From positions 248,001-312,000 of the forward strand of contig MU839130.1 of the NCBI GenBank assembly GCA_030685235.1: a stretch of DNA of 64,000 nucleotides, in the 5' to 3' direction. Numbering within the stretch: position 1 is the first letter of the stretch; each line of letters starts with the position of its first letter. The notes beneath the pieces are model-generated. The model was not told the origin of the DNA and did no database searches. It saw only the letters and a program-made list of their open reading frames with translations. The stretch is from Copromyces sp. CBS 386.78. Its lineage: Eukaryota; Ascomycota; Sordariomycetes; Sordariales; Sordariaceae. Below, piece by piece: positions 1 through 11,324 of the stretch. The position numbers and the translations under genes were made by a program.

Positions 1-1140
1 AGGCTATCGCCGCTGAAGAGTAGCCATCAACGGCTGCGAAGCCTCACATCCATTCCAGAGCAGGCGGGCACGCGGACAAGGACGCAGGCAAAGTTCACCA
101 TCGACGAGAACGGTCGAGCTCGTGTAGAGACGACGCTCGTTGTTGAGCACGACAACCCTCTGGCCGCCCGGAAGCGGACTAGTTCGCAGTCAGTAGGTGG
201 CCGTCGCCGCTGGTGTTCGGAAGATGACGAGTCGTCATCGGACGACGAGCCGATCATCATCCCCAGCAGAAACACTTCGTTTTCTATACCGGACCCCCGC
301 AAATCGAGGGCCGCTGTTAATTCTCTCGGCCACTCGCAGCCGAATATCAGTTTCAGTGCGCAAAGCACAACATCGTGGGGTTCGTTCCGGTCTGGCGGTG
401 GGTTCCAGGGCCTGGACGACGAAAGCGATGAAGAGATTCTCTTAAACGAGATGACTCCGACCAGCAAGATGTCAGGCGATGCCGTCAATGAGCTCCTCAA
501 GCTGCGAGAAGATCGGGTGAGGCAGCACAAACCTTCGCCCTCGAAGATAAGACGGCTTACGTCCAGCAGCCACAGCAATAGCACGGGGACAATCGCGAGC
601 ATGAACTTTGCCAGCCGGTTCACAGTATCGCCCACAGCACTGACTGAGGCGAGTCTGCCGACGCCCTCGTCGTCCGATGCAACGACTAGCATCAGCCAGA
701 GGCGCTCCGTGCGTTGTATTTGCAAAAGGCCTGATCTCGACCCAGGGAATGCCTTTATGGTTCAATGGTACGTGTATTGCCTTTTCTTATCCTGCGTGGC
801 AGCACTGTATCGGTCCAGCAAAGCTAACGAGATGGTTTGTGAACTGCACAGCGAATCGTGTGAAATGTGGCTACACGGAAAATGCGTGAAGATTGCTTCG
901 CAACGGGCACTACCGTCCATATATATCTGCGCATATTGTGCCAACTTGAAGACGACGACACCCCGCGTACAACGTGGCGGCGGCGGCAATGGGGTTTATA
1001 GCAGCTCATCACGAACTGCGAGACAATCGGCAGTCGTTGGGAAGGGGACACCAGGGGAAGGAACGACAATAAGACCTCGGTCAGGGTCGTCGTTGGGATC
1101 ACCACTGGCACATAAGTCGTCTTTCAAATCATTTCGTTGA
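1..1140 (+). CDS. PHD-finger protein, 3' part (5' end outside window)
   Basis: Frame 1 is open from the first base, so the start lies upstream. An 84-nt intron at 768-851 (GTACGT...CACAG) is needed to build the PHD finger: joining 767 to 852 gives C-I-C ... M-V-Q-C-E-S-C-E-M-W-L-H-G-K-C ... Y-I-C-A-Y-C, a full Cys4-His-Cys3 zinc ligand set. The intron length is a multiple of three and contains no stop, so retention would keep the frame but destroy the finger. The stop is at 1138-1140. The region before the finger is polar and Ser/Arg rich with acidic patches (S-E-D-D-E-S-S-S-D-D-E), typical of a disordered nuclear protein. PHD fingers usually read histone H3 tails, so a chromatin role is inferred from the family. 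I cannot name the ortholog. Confidence 0.8.
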   Translation, partial: RLSPLKSSHQRLRSLTSIPEQAGTRTRTQAKFTIDENGRARVETTLVVEHDNPLAARKRTSSQSVGGRRRWCSEDDESSSDDEPIIIPSRNTSFSIPDPRKSRAAVNSLGHSQPNISFSAQSTTSWGSFRSGGGFQGLDDESDEEILLNEMTPTSKMSGDAVNELLKLREDRVRQHKPSPSKIRRLTSSSHSNSTGTIASMNFASRFTVSPTALTEASLPTPSSSDATTSISQRRSVRCICKRPDLDPGNAFMVQWYVYCLFLSCVAALYRSSKANEMVCELHSESCEMWLHGKCVKIASQRALPSIYICAYCANLKTTTPRVQRGGGGNGVYSSSSRTARQSAVVGKGTPGEGTTIRPRSGSSLGSPLAHKSSFKSFR

Positions 1141-2462
1141 AGAAGCTGTTTCAACCATGTGGACTGCGACTGCGGAAGGGGAAACGGCACGATGTGCACA
1201 GAAACCTGGAAACCAGAAAAGTGGGGAATAGGAAAGGAGCGATAACACTTAGTTTTTGATTTTTTGAGGGGCAGGTAGTGCGACAGACAGCTAGCCATTC
1301 CGGAGGAGAACGAAACGAGCACGGAGCGGAAGTGTACAATGATACCCGAATTACCTGGAGTTGTGTAGAGGAACAGGATGGAGCGTATTTGTTGATGGCC
1401 ATGTATTCCAGTCTGATGTTGGGATAATGCTGAGACAGCATACAGGCTGGTGTGTCGATAACAGCTTGTTTGTTTATTCTTGTTGATGCAAAAAGGGGGG
1501 TGACACCGTGACAGAGCTCATGGGATCGGCAGTCCGAAGTCGTGTGCAAGTGCGGCGGATGTGTTTGCGGAGATGGTGTCGGGATCCGGCCTTGTCTCCA
1601 CAACTCGGGCTCCGGCTTCGCCCTCGAAAGCCGTATCCGGCCTTAAACGGAGGGACCGGACTGGGGGTAGGATTAACAGTACTAGGTAACTAGCCTCCGG
1701 ACAATCGGTCCTGGGTGAATCTCTTTTGGGAGAGGAAGCCATCCAAAGTCCAGACCTGAAGGCTGCGGTGTCGGCAGTAGCTCCGGGCCGTTCACGGGCT
1801 AGGCAGCGGGAGCTGTCATCCGGAAACCTGGAGTCCAGGCGGTTTGCTAACAACGGACCTGGCAACGGGAACGCGGGCCCCGATCGGAGTTTGTCTGATG
1901 CTCCAATTGTGACTCTACCAGCGGAAACTCGGTGAACTCCCCTGTCACAGTGGGCGAGCCGGTAAGGTGATTGGACCTCGGGGAAAGATTGAAAGGAGAA
2001 AACATGCTGGCACGGGTCAGGAGCGCCGACTTCGGAAGGCGGGGTCGGCGCTGTGCGTGGAGCAAGTGCGATGGATGACTGACGAGCGAGACTGATGACA
2101 CAGCGCGCCCAGAGCTTCAGCGAGTGTGCTGTTTAAAGGTCAGCGGTGCGGCGGCAGACCGGATGGCAGAAAAGCGCGGGGCAGCTGTCAAATCCAATCC
2201 AATTCAACTTTCTACTCTTTTCCTCTTTTTCAAATCGTTACTTTTCCACATCCTCTGAGCTTCGTGTGATACCCCTTTCGACATAATTTTTCTGGTATGT
2301 CCTAGTCTACGTTGTTGTTTTTCGCTGCTCGATAGGTTCCATGTCCAAGCTGGAATCCATTTAACCTCCTTTGCGCAACCGGGAAGCTTACCGTTTCACA
2401 CCACAGTTCCATTTTCCATTTCCTATACAGCTTTGATAATTCCAGCTCTACATACATACAAG
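1141..2462. other. Intergenic region, PHD gene to leu-1
   Basis: This 1.3-kb stretch has no supported gene. It is rich in CCGG/CGG words between about 1600 and 1900, then pyrimidine-rich (around 2205-2250) before leu-1, as in fungal core promoters. I found no clean CCGGNNCCGG Leu3-type site and no full TGACTCA; TGACTC occurs once at 1910-1915. Confidence 0.5.
2341..2364 (+). promoter_or_regulatory. Seven-codon upstream ORF in the leu-1 leader
   Basis: ATG at 2341-2343 opens a seven-codon frame (M-S-K-L-E-S-I, then TAA) that closes 98 nt before the leu-1 ATG. Just upstream, 2295-2335 looks like a possible small 5'UTR intron (GTATGT ... CTCGATAG); it would also remove an ATG-TCC-TAG at 2297-2305. 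Whether the transcript starts far enough upstream to include the ORF cannot be seen from the DNA. If it does, it could modulate leu-1 translation. Confidence 0.35.
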
Positions 2463-4071
2463 ATGGCCACTCATAACATTGTTGTGTTCGGTGGTGACCA
2501 CTGCGGTCCTGAGGTATGCTTCTGCCCCGTCCTCTCTCTCCGCCACTCTAGCTAGCTTCAGCTTCCCAGCCCAAAAGCATGGGATGCCCGGTTATCGGCC
2601 ACCACCGGTCTTTGGGGCTGGGAATTGGGAAAGCGCAACACGACTCTCGAGGAAGCGCAAATAGCTAACAAGTCTCTATTTACTATAGGTTGTTGTCGAG
2701 GCCATCAAGGTACGTGCTTCAATGCCTTTTACTCGTTAGCTGTATCAGCACTGCGCTGCGTTGCGCCGTTCGGGGGTACCTTTGCGATCCATGGCCCCAC
2801 GCGACACAAGAATGACGGAGGATGAGCTTTCCGATTCCGCTCCCGACTTGAACAGCTCCCCAATCACGAAGGCACCTTGTACCATGCGGCTTCTCAACGA
2901 TCGAGGGACTCATCCAGCTGGACTAGAGAGCTTACTTGTGGGTTTTGTTTGTCAATTAGGTCCTCAAGGCGATCGAGGTCAACAGCCCTTCGGCTGGCAA
3001 GTTCAACCTCCAGAACCACCTCCTTGGCGGTGTAAGTTTACTTTCCACCCCTTAATGGGCGATTGGCGCCGGACGGTTGCTGACATGGCATCTTCACTCG
3101 TGCTACAGGCCTCCATTGACAAGCACAATGACCCCCTCACCGACGAGGCCCTCAACGCCGCCAAGGCTGCTGATGCCGTCCTTCTCGGCGCCATCGGCGG
3201 TCCCGAATGGGGCACTTCCTCCACCATCCGCCCCGAGCAAGGTCTCCTAAAGCTCCGCAAGGAGCTCGGCACCTATGGCAACCTCCGCCCTTGCAACTTC
3301 GCTTCCGAGTCCCTCGTCGACAGCTCTCCACTCAAGGCCGAGGTCTGCCGCGGCACCGACTTCATTGTCGTCCGTGAGCTTACCGGCGGTATCTACTTTG
3401 GCGACCGCACCGAGGACGACGGCTCTGGCTACGCCTGCGACCTCGAGCCCTACAGCCGCGCCGAGATCGAGCGCATCGCCAGACTCGCCGGCTTCCTCGC
3501 CCTGGCCAAGAACCCTCCCGCCAAGGTCTGGTCTCTGGACAAGGCCAACGTGCTCGCCACCAGCCGTCTCTGGCGCAAGACTGTGACCGACGTCATCAGC
3601 AAGGAGTTCCCCCAGCTCCAGCTCGAGCACCAGCTCATTGACAGCGCCGCCATGCTGCTCGTCAAGAACCCCCGCGCTCTCAACGGCGTCGTCGTCACCA
3701 GCAACCTCTTTGGCGACATCATCTCGGACGAGGCTTCCGTCATCCCCGGCTCCATCGGCCTGCTCCCATCCGCTTCCTTGGGCGGCATCCCCGACGGCAA
3801 GGGCAAATGCAACGGCATCTACGAGCCCATCCACGGCTCCGCTCCCGATATCAGCGGCAAGGGCATCGTCAACCCCGTTGGCACCATCCTTTCCGTCGCC
3901 ATGATGCTCCGCTATTCGCTCAATCTCCCCAAGGAGGCCGACGCTGTCGAGGCCGCTGTCAAGGCTGCTATTGATAACGGCATCAAGACCAAGGACCTTG
4001 GCGGTAGCGCTACTACTTCGGATATGGGTAACGCTGTTGTTGCTGAGTTGGAGAAGATCCTTAAGGCTTAG
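2463..4071 (+). CDS. leu-1: 3-isopropylmalate dehydrogenase (leucine biosynthesis)
   Basis: The enzyme oxidises and decarboxylates 3-isopropylmalate to 2-oxoisocaproate using NAD+, the third step dedicated to leucine synthesis. There are four exons: 2463-2513, 2689-2709, 2960-3031 and 3109-4071, giving 368 residues, which as I recall is the length of the Neurospora enzyme. The product starts [17 protein letters not shown]. The family hallmarks are present: the L-G-A-I-G-G-P block, [13 protein letters not shown] around the substrate site, [11 protein letters not shown] carrying the metal-binding Asp residues, and the [13 protein letters not shown]-binding segment. Exon 2 is only 21 nt (seven codons, V-V-V-E-A-I-K). 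Introns 1 (175 nt) and 2 (250 nt) are long for this fungus. The last exon has strongly C-biased third positions, a sign of high expression. The next gene (amino acid transporter) lies 1.8 kb downstream on the same strand. Confidence 0.97.
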
Positions 4072-5911
4072 ATTTAGACAATCAGGGGCTAAACGGGAAG
4101 GGGCGATCCAAGCCCTTGCGATGTATCATGCCTAGGAGTTTGTGGGAAATATTGGGGGACCAAAAAGTTATATGGAAAAGTTATCCTCAAAAGATGGTTA
4201 CATATAAGTTGGAAAAGTTGAGTGGGGAAGAGTAGGAAAAGGAAGATGACCGTGTCCCTTGAACCTGGGCCTGGTCCCCTTCTCATGGATGGATATACGA
4301 TAACGAGATACCAAGGCAATTAATGTTATGTTGAATTCAAAACACACCTTTCTACGTGGCTTGGCTGATTGACTGATGCCCTGATTGTCTGTGTAGCCAT
4401 ATCAAATGCGCTTACTGCATAGTATAGCCATCCGGCTTCCGGGTACAAAAACCATGTTGCCCAGACTCGCCAGATGATCTGGATTCTAGATCGCATAGCA
4501 AACAAAGCAGTGGGGTGACACAGTCGGTCGATTGCGAATCGAGCGATGTGGGAATGGAAATGGTTGGCGCCCGCACGGTAGATTTCTACAGTAGTACACT
4601 AGAATAGTCGCCTCTTCAGGTTGTTCGGAGTAACTCAACTCCACTCGACATGTCACGGTACACCACCGGAGAGTTCATACGCTCTTTCGATTTTCTGTCT
4701 TGCGTGAGCACCGGGTAGGCGGATGGATGGGCGGGAGAAAGCACCAATGCATACATAGCCTAGGGTGATGGGTGTTGGGGTTGAGTAAAAGAGAAACTTG
4801 ATTTATGGTTGCTCTGCCTTATGAACTAGTATTGAAAGCGACGCATGCGCAATCCAATCAATACGTGTTGCTGAATAGTGATTGGTCAATTTGTCTATCG
4901 CTTTCATGTCAATTGCGGCAGCGTCGATGGTGGGATAGCTTCGGATGGTTGAGCGCGGGAGGGAGGGGGTTCCATTGTGTGGTGGTAGGTAGCAAGGGGT
5001 GCAACATTTTGGAGTGAGGATAGGGGAGGAAGTTAATGGGTGAGGTGACGTCGGTAGGTTCCTTGTCCCGCCCTCCGATCGCCGCCGCCGCTTGTAGTGT
5101 GTGGTCTGTATGCCCTCGTCCTTTCTACAGGATTCGAAGATTTCGCGATCACTGCACGCAAATACGGTTCTTGTTGTGCCTGTTGGAGAAACACCATGAC
5201 AGCCCAATGCTCCCTCGTGATTAATCGAGTTTTTCTCTTCTATCCTGATTTTCTTAACCTAGTCTCAACCAGTCCCGCTCTCTTTAAGACAACCTAAAAA
5301 CCCAAACTAAAGAACCAGGGGACTCCGAGACCTTTTTTGGTTTTTTTTTTCCGCTTTGCATGTCCCACAAGAAAGACAAGATCCACAAATTCACACACCT
5401 CACAACGACAGCGTCGATTCCACCAACTCGTGGCTTTGTTAATCCCATCTCCACTTGGAGATTCGAACCACCCAGTTGAGAGCCGGCATCACCCCGGCTT
5501 GCCGTCTGGGCTGCGTGACGCAGTATGCAATAGTCTAGTCCTTGAAGACTAGCGTCTACCGGTGCCCGGTTCGTTGCGATTTGCGAAGCTAGGGGAAATC
5601 GAATCGTGAGATCAAATCAGTCTTTGTCATTGCCGCCACGTCGAGTCTGGAAGTGGAACTACGGGTAACGAGGGACCAGCTGTGTGTGTTGTGTGTGTTG
5701 TGTGTTTGTGTTTTTGTCTAGTGGGATCCTCCTCCTCCTCCATCGTCGTCTCTTGTTCAACTCTCCGTGATCGTCTCGCTTTCTTTCTTCCCTCTTTTCC
5801 CCTCTCTCCCTCTCCCTCTTCCTCTTCATTCCTCCTCATCCTCCTTGTTACAACACCATAGTGATACAAGAGACGATCTTAGACTATTCCTACCCAAGGT
5901 CACACCACCCG
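4072..5911. other. Intergenic region, leu-1 to the amino acid transporter
   Basis: No gene is supported in this 1.8-kb stretch. It probably holds the leu-1 3'UTR and a long transporter leader. A TG-rich run is at about 5682-5718, and a pyrimidine-rich tract (CTCCTCCTCC..., CTTTCTTTCTTCCC...) covers about 5725-5850, ending roughly 60 nt before the transporter ATG, a usual layout for fungal promoters lacking a strong TATA box. Confidence 0.5.
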
Positions 5912-8428
5912 ATGTCGTCAAGAAACCCGACAACGTGGGACCAGTACGAGCGCGGGGGTCGGTCTCCCGGCAGAACCGGCAGTTTCTCCTCGGTGGGAAA
6001 CAGAAGTGTTCAGTTCGAGAACGAGTCACTGCTTGGACGCAGTGCTGATGCTAATGGCTACGGCGAGGATGGGGAATGGCCACAGTTGAGGCGTAGGAGG
6101 TAAGCGGACCGACCTAGAGCCTCGAAACTAGCTACACCACTTCAACAAGGCGCAACGAAACTGACTACTAACCACCCAAACCCGTCGCAGATCTTCCATC
6201 ACCAACCGTCTTTCCGCCGTGGCCGATATTGGTGGTGTCAACAGTATCCGCTCCTTCACCAGGAGTTGGCAGCGTGCCGCCGGCTTCAGCGAAGTCATCC
6301 CCCAGCGCCCATCCTTCGTCTTCGCCCCCGATCAAGCCCCAATAGCAGTACCGCCCTCCGGCGCGGCTCCCATTCAGTATGGAAGGAGTGATCTCGAAGC
6401 TGGCGAGGCAACTCCCCGATCGTCTCTGTTGCGACAGCACTTTGAATCTGCTGGCTCTGCTCCCCACGACGAAATAGCGGAACCCAGCACGACAACAACA
6501 ACAACAACAACAGCAGCGGCGCAACGGCATTCGGCCGATTACCGAGAGCGCGAAGCGAAGGCGCTTGAGAATGAGCTTGCCCAGGGATTTCGTGTGGGAA
6601 GCGCAACAGGATCGATATTTGCTATTCCGCCACACCTGGCTACTCCGCCAATCGTGGGCAGCTATGGGACGATTCCCGATTACGGGACAATACGGTCCAG
6701 GGGCAGCATAAGCAGGCAGTCGATAGACCAGGTCTCGTTGCTCTGGAGGGAACCGCAAGAGGTGCCGACGAACGTGCCCGATCAGGAGATCCCGCCTATT
6801 CTGGTGAAGGAGGTTGAGCAGGACGGGAAGATCGTTTTGGCTGTCGAGGGACAGTCGACGCTCCCGCAGACGGTATTTAACTCTATCAAGTAGGTCTTGA
6901 GCGCTCTTCACATTCTCTTCGATCACATCTCAGCGTTACTAACACGCTTCTTTTTCTTCCTATAGTGTCCTCATTGGAGTCGGCCTCCTAAGTTTGCCAA
7001 TGGGCATCAAGTACGCCGGTTGGCTCTGCGGCATGGTCACTCTATTTCTGTGCGCCGCCGTAACCATCTACACCGCGAAGCTGTTGGCGAAATGTATGGA
7101 TTTGGATCCTAGTTTGATTACCTTCTCCGACCTCGCCTTCATCTCGTTCGGCCGAAACGCGCGCATAGCCACCAGTATCCTCTTCACGCTGGAGCTATTG
7201 GCTGCCTGCGTCGCCCTCATTGTTCTCTTTGCCGATTCTCTGGACCTGCTGTTCCCAGGGTTCCTTTCGGTTACAGGATGGAAGATCATCTGTGCGGTTA
7301 TCATGGTACCGCTAAACTTTTTGCCGTTAAGGTTGTTGAGCTTTACGAGCATTATTGGCATTTTCTGCTGTTTTTCGAGTAAGTTGCAAGCGAGTGTCAT
7401 CTGGGAGCGGTTTACTGTATGTGCTGTGGACATGGCTAACTAGTTGATGCGCAGTTGTTCTCATCTTGCTCACCGATGGCTTCCTCAAGCCTACAGCGCC
7501 TGGTTCCCTCATCGAGCCTGCCAAAACCTACATGTTCCCGCAAAATTGGTTGACTTTGCCTCTGTCATTCGGTCTGCTTATGTCTCCTTGGGGCGGCCAT
7601 AGCGTATTCCCCAATGTAAGAATAATCGTTCTGGGAAAACTGAATGAAGTGTCTTCATATACTAACATCCTCACCTAGATCTACCGAGATATGAGACATC
7701 CGTACAAGTATACAAAAGCGTTGAAAATCACTTTTTCATTTACTGTGAGTCGCTTCTTTTCTTTCGGGTTATACAACATTCACTGACCGCATTGCAGTAC
7801 CTCCTAGACGCAACCACAGCAGTTGCCGGCCTCCTCATGTTCGGCGACGGCGTCCGCGACGAAATCACATCCAACATCCTGCTCGAGACCAGCTACCCCA
7901 AGGTCCTGACCTTCTTCATGTGCGCCTTCGTCGCCATCATCCCGCTGACCAAGATCCCGCTCAACGCGCGCCCCATCATCGCCACGCTGGAAGTCCTGTT
8001 CGGCCTACACACCACAACAGTGGCCGAGAGCTCCGGCCTCGTCGGCCGCTCCATGTACTTCCGCGGCGTCATGAAGATTGCTATTCGCGCGCTGACCGTC
8101 TTCTGCTTTCTGGTGATATCCATCGTTTTTCCCGCCTTTGATAGTATCATGGCTTTTATGGGGAGTGCGTTGTGTTTCCAGATTTGCGTTATGTAAGTCC
8201 ATCTCTTACCCTGCTCTCGCAATTTCAATGGCTGGCACGATGGTGTGGAAGACTAACCGGTATTTTGATAATAGTCTACCAATTCTCTTCTACCTCAAAC
8301 TCTTTGGCAGCAGCATCTCGCGCAGAGAAAAGATCTTCGATTACTTCCTGCTTGCGATATCCATTACTCTGTCTACCGTCGGCACTGTTTGGGCGTTCCT
8401 GCCCAAGACGATGTTTGTTCCTGAATAA
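5912..8428 (+). CDS. AVT-type (AAAP family) vacuolar amino acid transporter
   Basis: Seven exons: 5912-6099, 6191-6889, 6966-7378, 7455-7615, 7679-7744, 7798-8192 and 8275-8428. All phases agree and give 691 residues. The first ~295 residues are hydrophilic and Ser/Arg rich with a short Thr run (around 6495-6515). Then follow about ten or eleven hydrophobic segments, starting with N-V-L-I-G-V-G-L-L-S-L-P-M-G-I-K-Y-A-G-W, the typical first transmembrane helix of the amino acid/auxin permease family. A long soluble N-terminus followed by this domain is characteristic of fungal Avt proteins, which move neutral amino acids across the vacuolar membrane, often as exporters. The start at 5912 (M-S-S-R-N-P) is the first ATG in frame. 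Substrate and direction of transport are inferred from the family only. Confidence 0.9.
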
Positions 8429-9576
8429 GTAAGGTAGTGGGAACCAGGACGGTCGGTGTTGTTCCATATGAATGGGTAGCATGATGTTGAAGTTTATGGG
8501 TCTTTGTGGTTTGCGATGAAGCATTGTTGAGTGCATCGTGTCCATGGATGGTGGTGTCGTTTTTTTGCATCTATTTTGGTCTGGTCTGGTTAGGTTAGAC
8601 TAATAGGTAGCCTTTAGATCCTTATGAGATGGATGTATTCAACATTCTGCTACTTGATGGTTCCGGCCAAAGCACGTACGTATCGTATGTCTACCATATT
8701 ATTCCGCTGTCAAATTGTTGGCTCTCAACCGCCTACCTTAATTCCCTTTGTCCTTGCTCCTTCCTTCCTTGATATCGATCAGTTAGATCCATGAGTATAG
8801 AGTGAATAGACGTTGACGATACTATGTAATCAATGGCACATGCCAACATCGACCAGACATTTGGGTCCTTGAGTCCTTGAGTCTTTCATCCCATTTGCGC
8901 TGTCATCGCATATGGGAACCTTCATCCAATCCAGGGATGCCTTTACCTCTTTTTAAGATACAAGACCATTTCCACATAGCAGGCAGTCAAAGCAGATCAC
9001 AGCCCTTGCAAATGACTCGAAGTGTGTAATGTAATTCATCCTTCTTTCATTTTTTCCATGATAAAACAAAAGCCGGCCAGGCTACTCCTCTCACAGTTCA
9101 TTGTCACCTGCCATTCAGTCACTGCTTCACTTAAAGCCGAGCGAAAACCCACTTAGACAATCGAACCCCTTCCCAAGGCGCCATCCGTATGATTTGTTTA
9201 CACAAAAATAGGGGGACAATAACAACAACCTGAACGTAGACGTAAACAAAACTGGCCACCCCTTTTGCAACCTCCCACCCCTATTTCCCACAGACCCATC
9301 CTGAGTTGACTTGATCATGCATACCCAAGGCAAGTAGTCGGTTTCTTTCTTTCGTCTCATAACGCATGCTACACGCATCCACTGCTGCTATACTTCTGGG
9401 TTCGTATTTCGGGTTTATACAAAAACGGCCATGGTTGGGTGATTCCCTGATCGAGCCCATTAGACGTGCCGATTCTCTGGCCTCTTGCGTATTTGATCGG
9501 CACAGCCGAGCAAGCTAATCGAGTACTGATTATACACCATTCAAATCCACAGCGATTGGGTTTTCGAGCTTGCTTC
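8429..9576. other. Convergent intergenic region, transporter and pkac-1 3' ends
   Basis: About 1.1 kb between two genes that end towards each other. I see no coding frame with support. It presumably holds both 3'UTRs. Confidence 0.5.
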
Positions 9577-11324
9577 TTAGAAGTCCTGGAACAAGTGACC
9601 GAACCTGATTTCATGTTAGCATCCACATACCATATGAACACCCAGAACTGATACACTTACTCATCTGTCCCTCCTGATCCATACCGCTCAGTCTCCTCAG
9701 GGTACCTATCGAACTGGCTTGCGTCTCCCGCTCCGGCCTTGACCGGCGGAGTGTAGGGCGCATCGATGTCTTTCCTCGCAAGTCGGTCCCAGGTCACCTC
9801 GGCAAACCAAGGGTGTCTCTTCACGTCTGACGGCCCGCCGTACAGGTTTCCAAGGCGCTTGGTCAGGTCTGCCGTGATCAACCGTTCCAACAAGTCCTGG
9901 GCGTCGGGGTTGACCCACTGCGGGTATCTGACCTTGCCCTTGAGAATGTTTTCGTAGATTTTCATGGGCGAGCTGCCGTCCCAGAATGGCGTGTAACCGC
10001 AAAGCATTTCGTAAATCAAAATACCAAGCGACCACCTGTGCCAGACAGACTCATATTAGCAATTGAATCGGCTGAAAAAGATTGCGGAACAGATAAATGT
10101 TCTTACCAATCTACAGATTTGTTGTAACCCTTGTTGGAAACAACCTCGGGCGCCAAGTAGTCTGGAGTACCACATAGTGTCCACGTCTTATCTGGCACTC
10201 GCTTGGCGAACCCGAAATCCGTAATCTTGAGATGGCCGTGGCGGTCAAGCAGAAGGTTCTCGGGCTTCAGATCTCTGTAAATGATATCCCGCGCGTGTAG
10301 GTACTCGAGAGCCAAGGTGACTTCTGCAGCGTAGAACTTGGCAACGGGGTTAGGAAAGCGCTATATAATGCGTTCGTGTCAGCCACACACGTACTCCTGA
10401 ACTAGTAAACCATCTTGAACTCACTCCAGACTTCCTCAGCAGCGAGAAGAGCTCGCCACCCTCCACGAAATCCATCACCATGTAGAGATTCTTGGCGTCC
10501 TGAAACGTTCCCCATAGAGTGATTAGGAAGGGGTGCTTGACCTCCCCGAGCATTCTTCTTTCGTCATTGGTGTGTTCGACTTGCTTCATCTTGACCACTT
10601 GGGCCTTTTTCAGCACCTTGACGGCATAGAAGCGCGAGTTATGCCGAGACTGGACCAGGTGGACTCTGCCGAAGCTACCAGTGCCGAGGGTTCTCAAGAT
10701 CTCAAAGTCGGCGAGCGAATACTTGCCCTTGGTAACCCTGGGTTGACTAGGCTGCTGCTGCTGTTGGGGTTGTTGCTGCTGCTGCTGCTGCTGCTGCTGG
10801 TGATGGGGCGGCTGCAATGATGATTGCTGTGTTTGAGGCATGGATGGCTGGGGCGAGTGCGGCGCAGGCAGGCCGCCGTTAGCCGGGGATACAGATGGAA
10901 CGAATCTAGACGACTGTTGATAGGTGCCGGGCTGGTCGTATTGCGGTTGGTGTATGAGGTTGGAGATGGACGGGAGGTTCTGCTGCTCCGCGGCTCCAGG
11001 AGAGGGCGTGTGCTGAGGGGGATAGGAATGCTGTTGAACCGGGAGGGAATTCATGTTGACGGGCGTCTCGTGCGGCAAAGGGATGGGTGTATGGTCTGTG
11101 TCGATGGTGAAACTGGAAGTGCCGGTCGTGGCTGACTGGGAAGTGGCCTGCGACGCACTCGAGTGCGACCCCACCTGGGCGATGCTGCTCTGGATGGAGT
11201 TGTGGTCGAGGCTCGAGGCCGAGGTAGGGGTGACTGGGCTGGTTGGGTGGCTAGTCGAAGAAGGGTCCGTATTGCCCTCTTTCGTCCGTTTCTTTTTGAG
11301 GAAACTGAGGCCAGGCAAAGGCAT
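9577..11324 (-). CDS. pkac-1: cAMP-dependent protein kinase catalytic subunit
   Basis: Four exons on the minus strand: 11324-10425, 10360-10107, 10035-9661 and a 28-nt last exon 9604-9577, giving 518 residues. The kinase domain starts near residue 207 with the glycine loop G-T-G-S-F-G (214-219) and lysine 236 (A-V-K). It has Y-R-D-L-K-P-E-N (Asp330), D-F-G (348-350) and the activation loop [13 protein letters not shown] with Thr361. The C-terminal tail ends F-G-H-L-F-Q-D-F, the AGC-kinase hydrophobic motif that completes the active kinase. This motif exists only if the last intron (9605-9660, branch site GCTAAC) is spliced. The N-terminal extension is long and disordered, with a Gln run near residues 176-191 encoded by CAG/CAA repeats (10753-10800). 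The ATG at 11322-11324 starts [12 protein letters not shown]. The kinase would phosphorylate targets when cAMP releases the regulatory subunit. Confidence 0.96.

Noticed and set aside
1905..1920. TGACTC upstream of leu-1 as a CPC1/GCN4 site
   Set aside because: Only six of seven consensus bases, single occurrence, ~550 bp from the start codon.
3247..3834. 195-codon minus-strand frame inside leu-1
   Set aside because: Antisense shadow created by strong third-position C bias in leu-1.
5440..5540. tRNA-like T-loop (GGTTCGAATC on the minus strand) with a nearby 6-bp stem and 7-base loop
   Set aside because: The T-stem does not pair, the putative anticodon loop lacks U33 and there is no acceptor stem.
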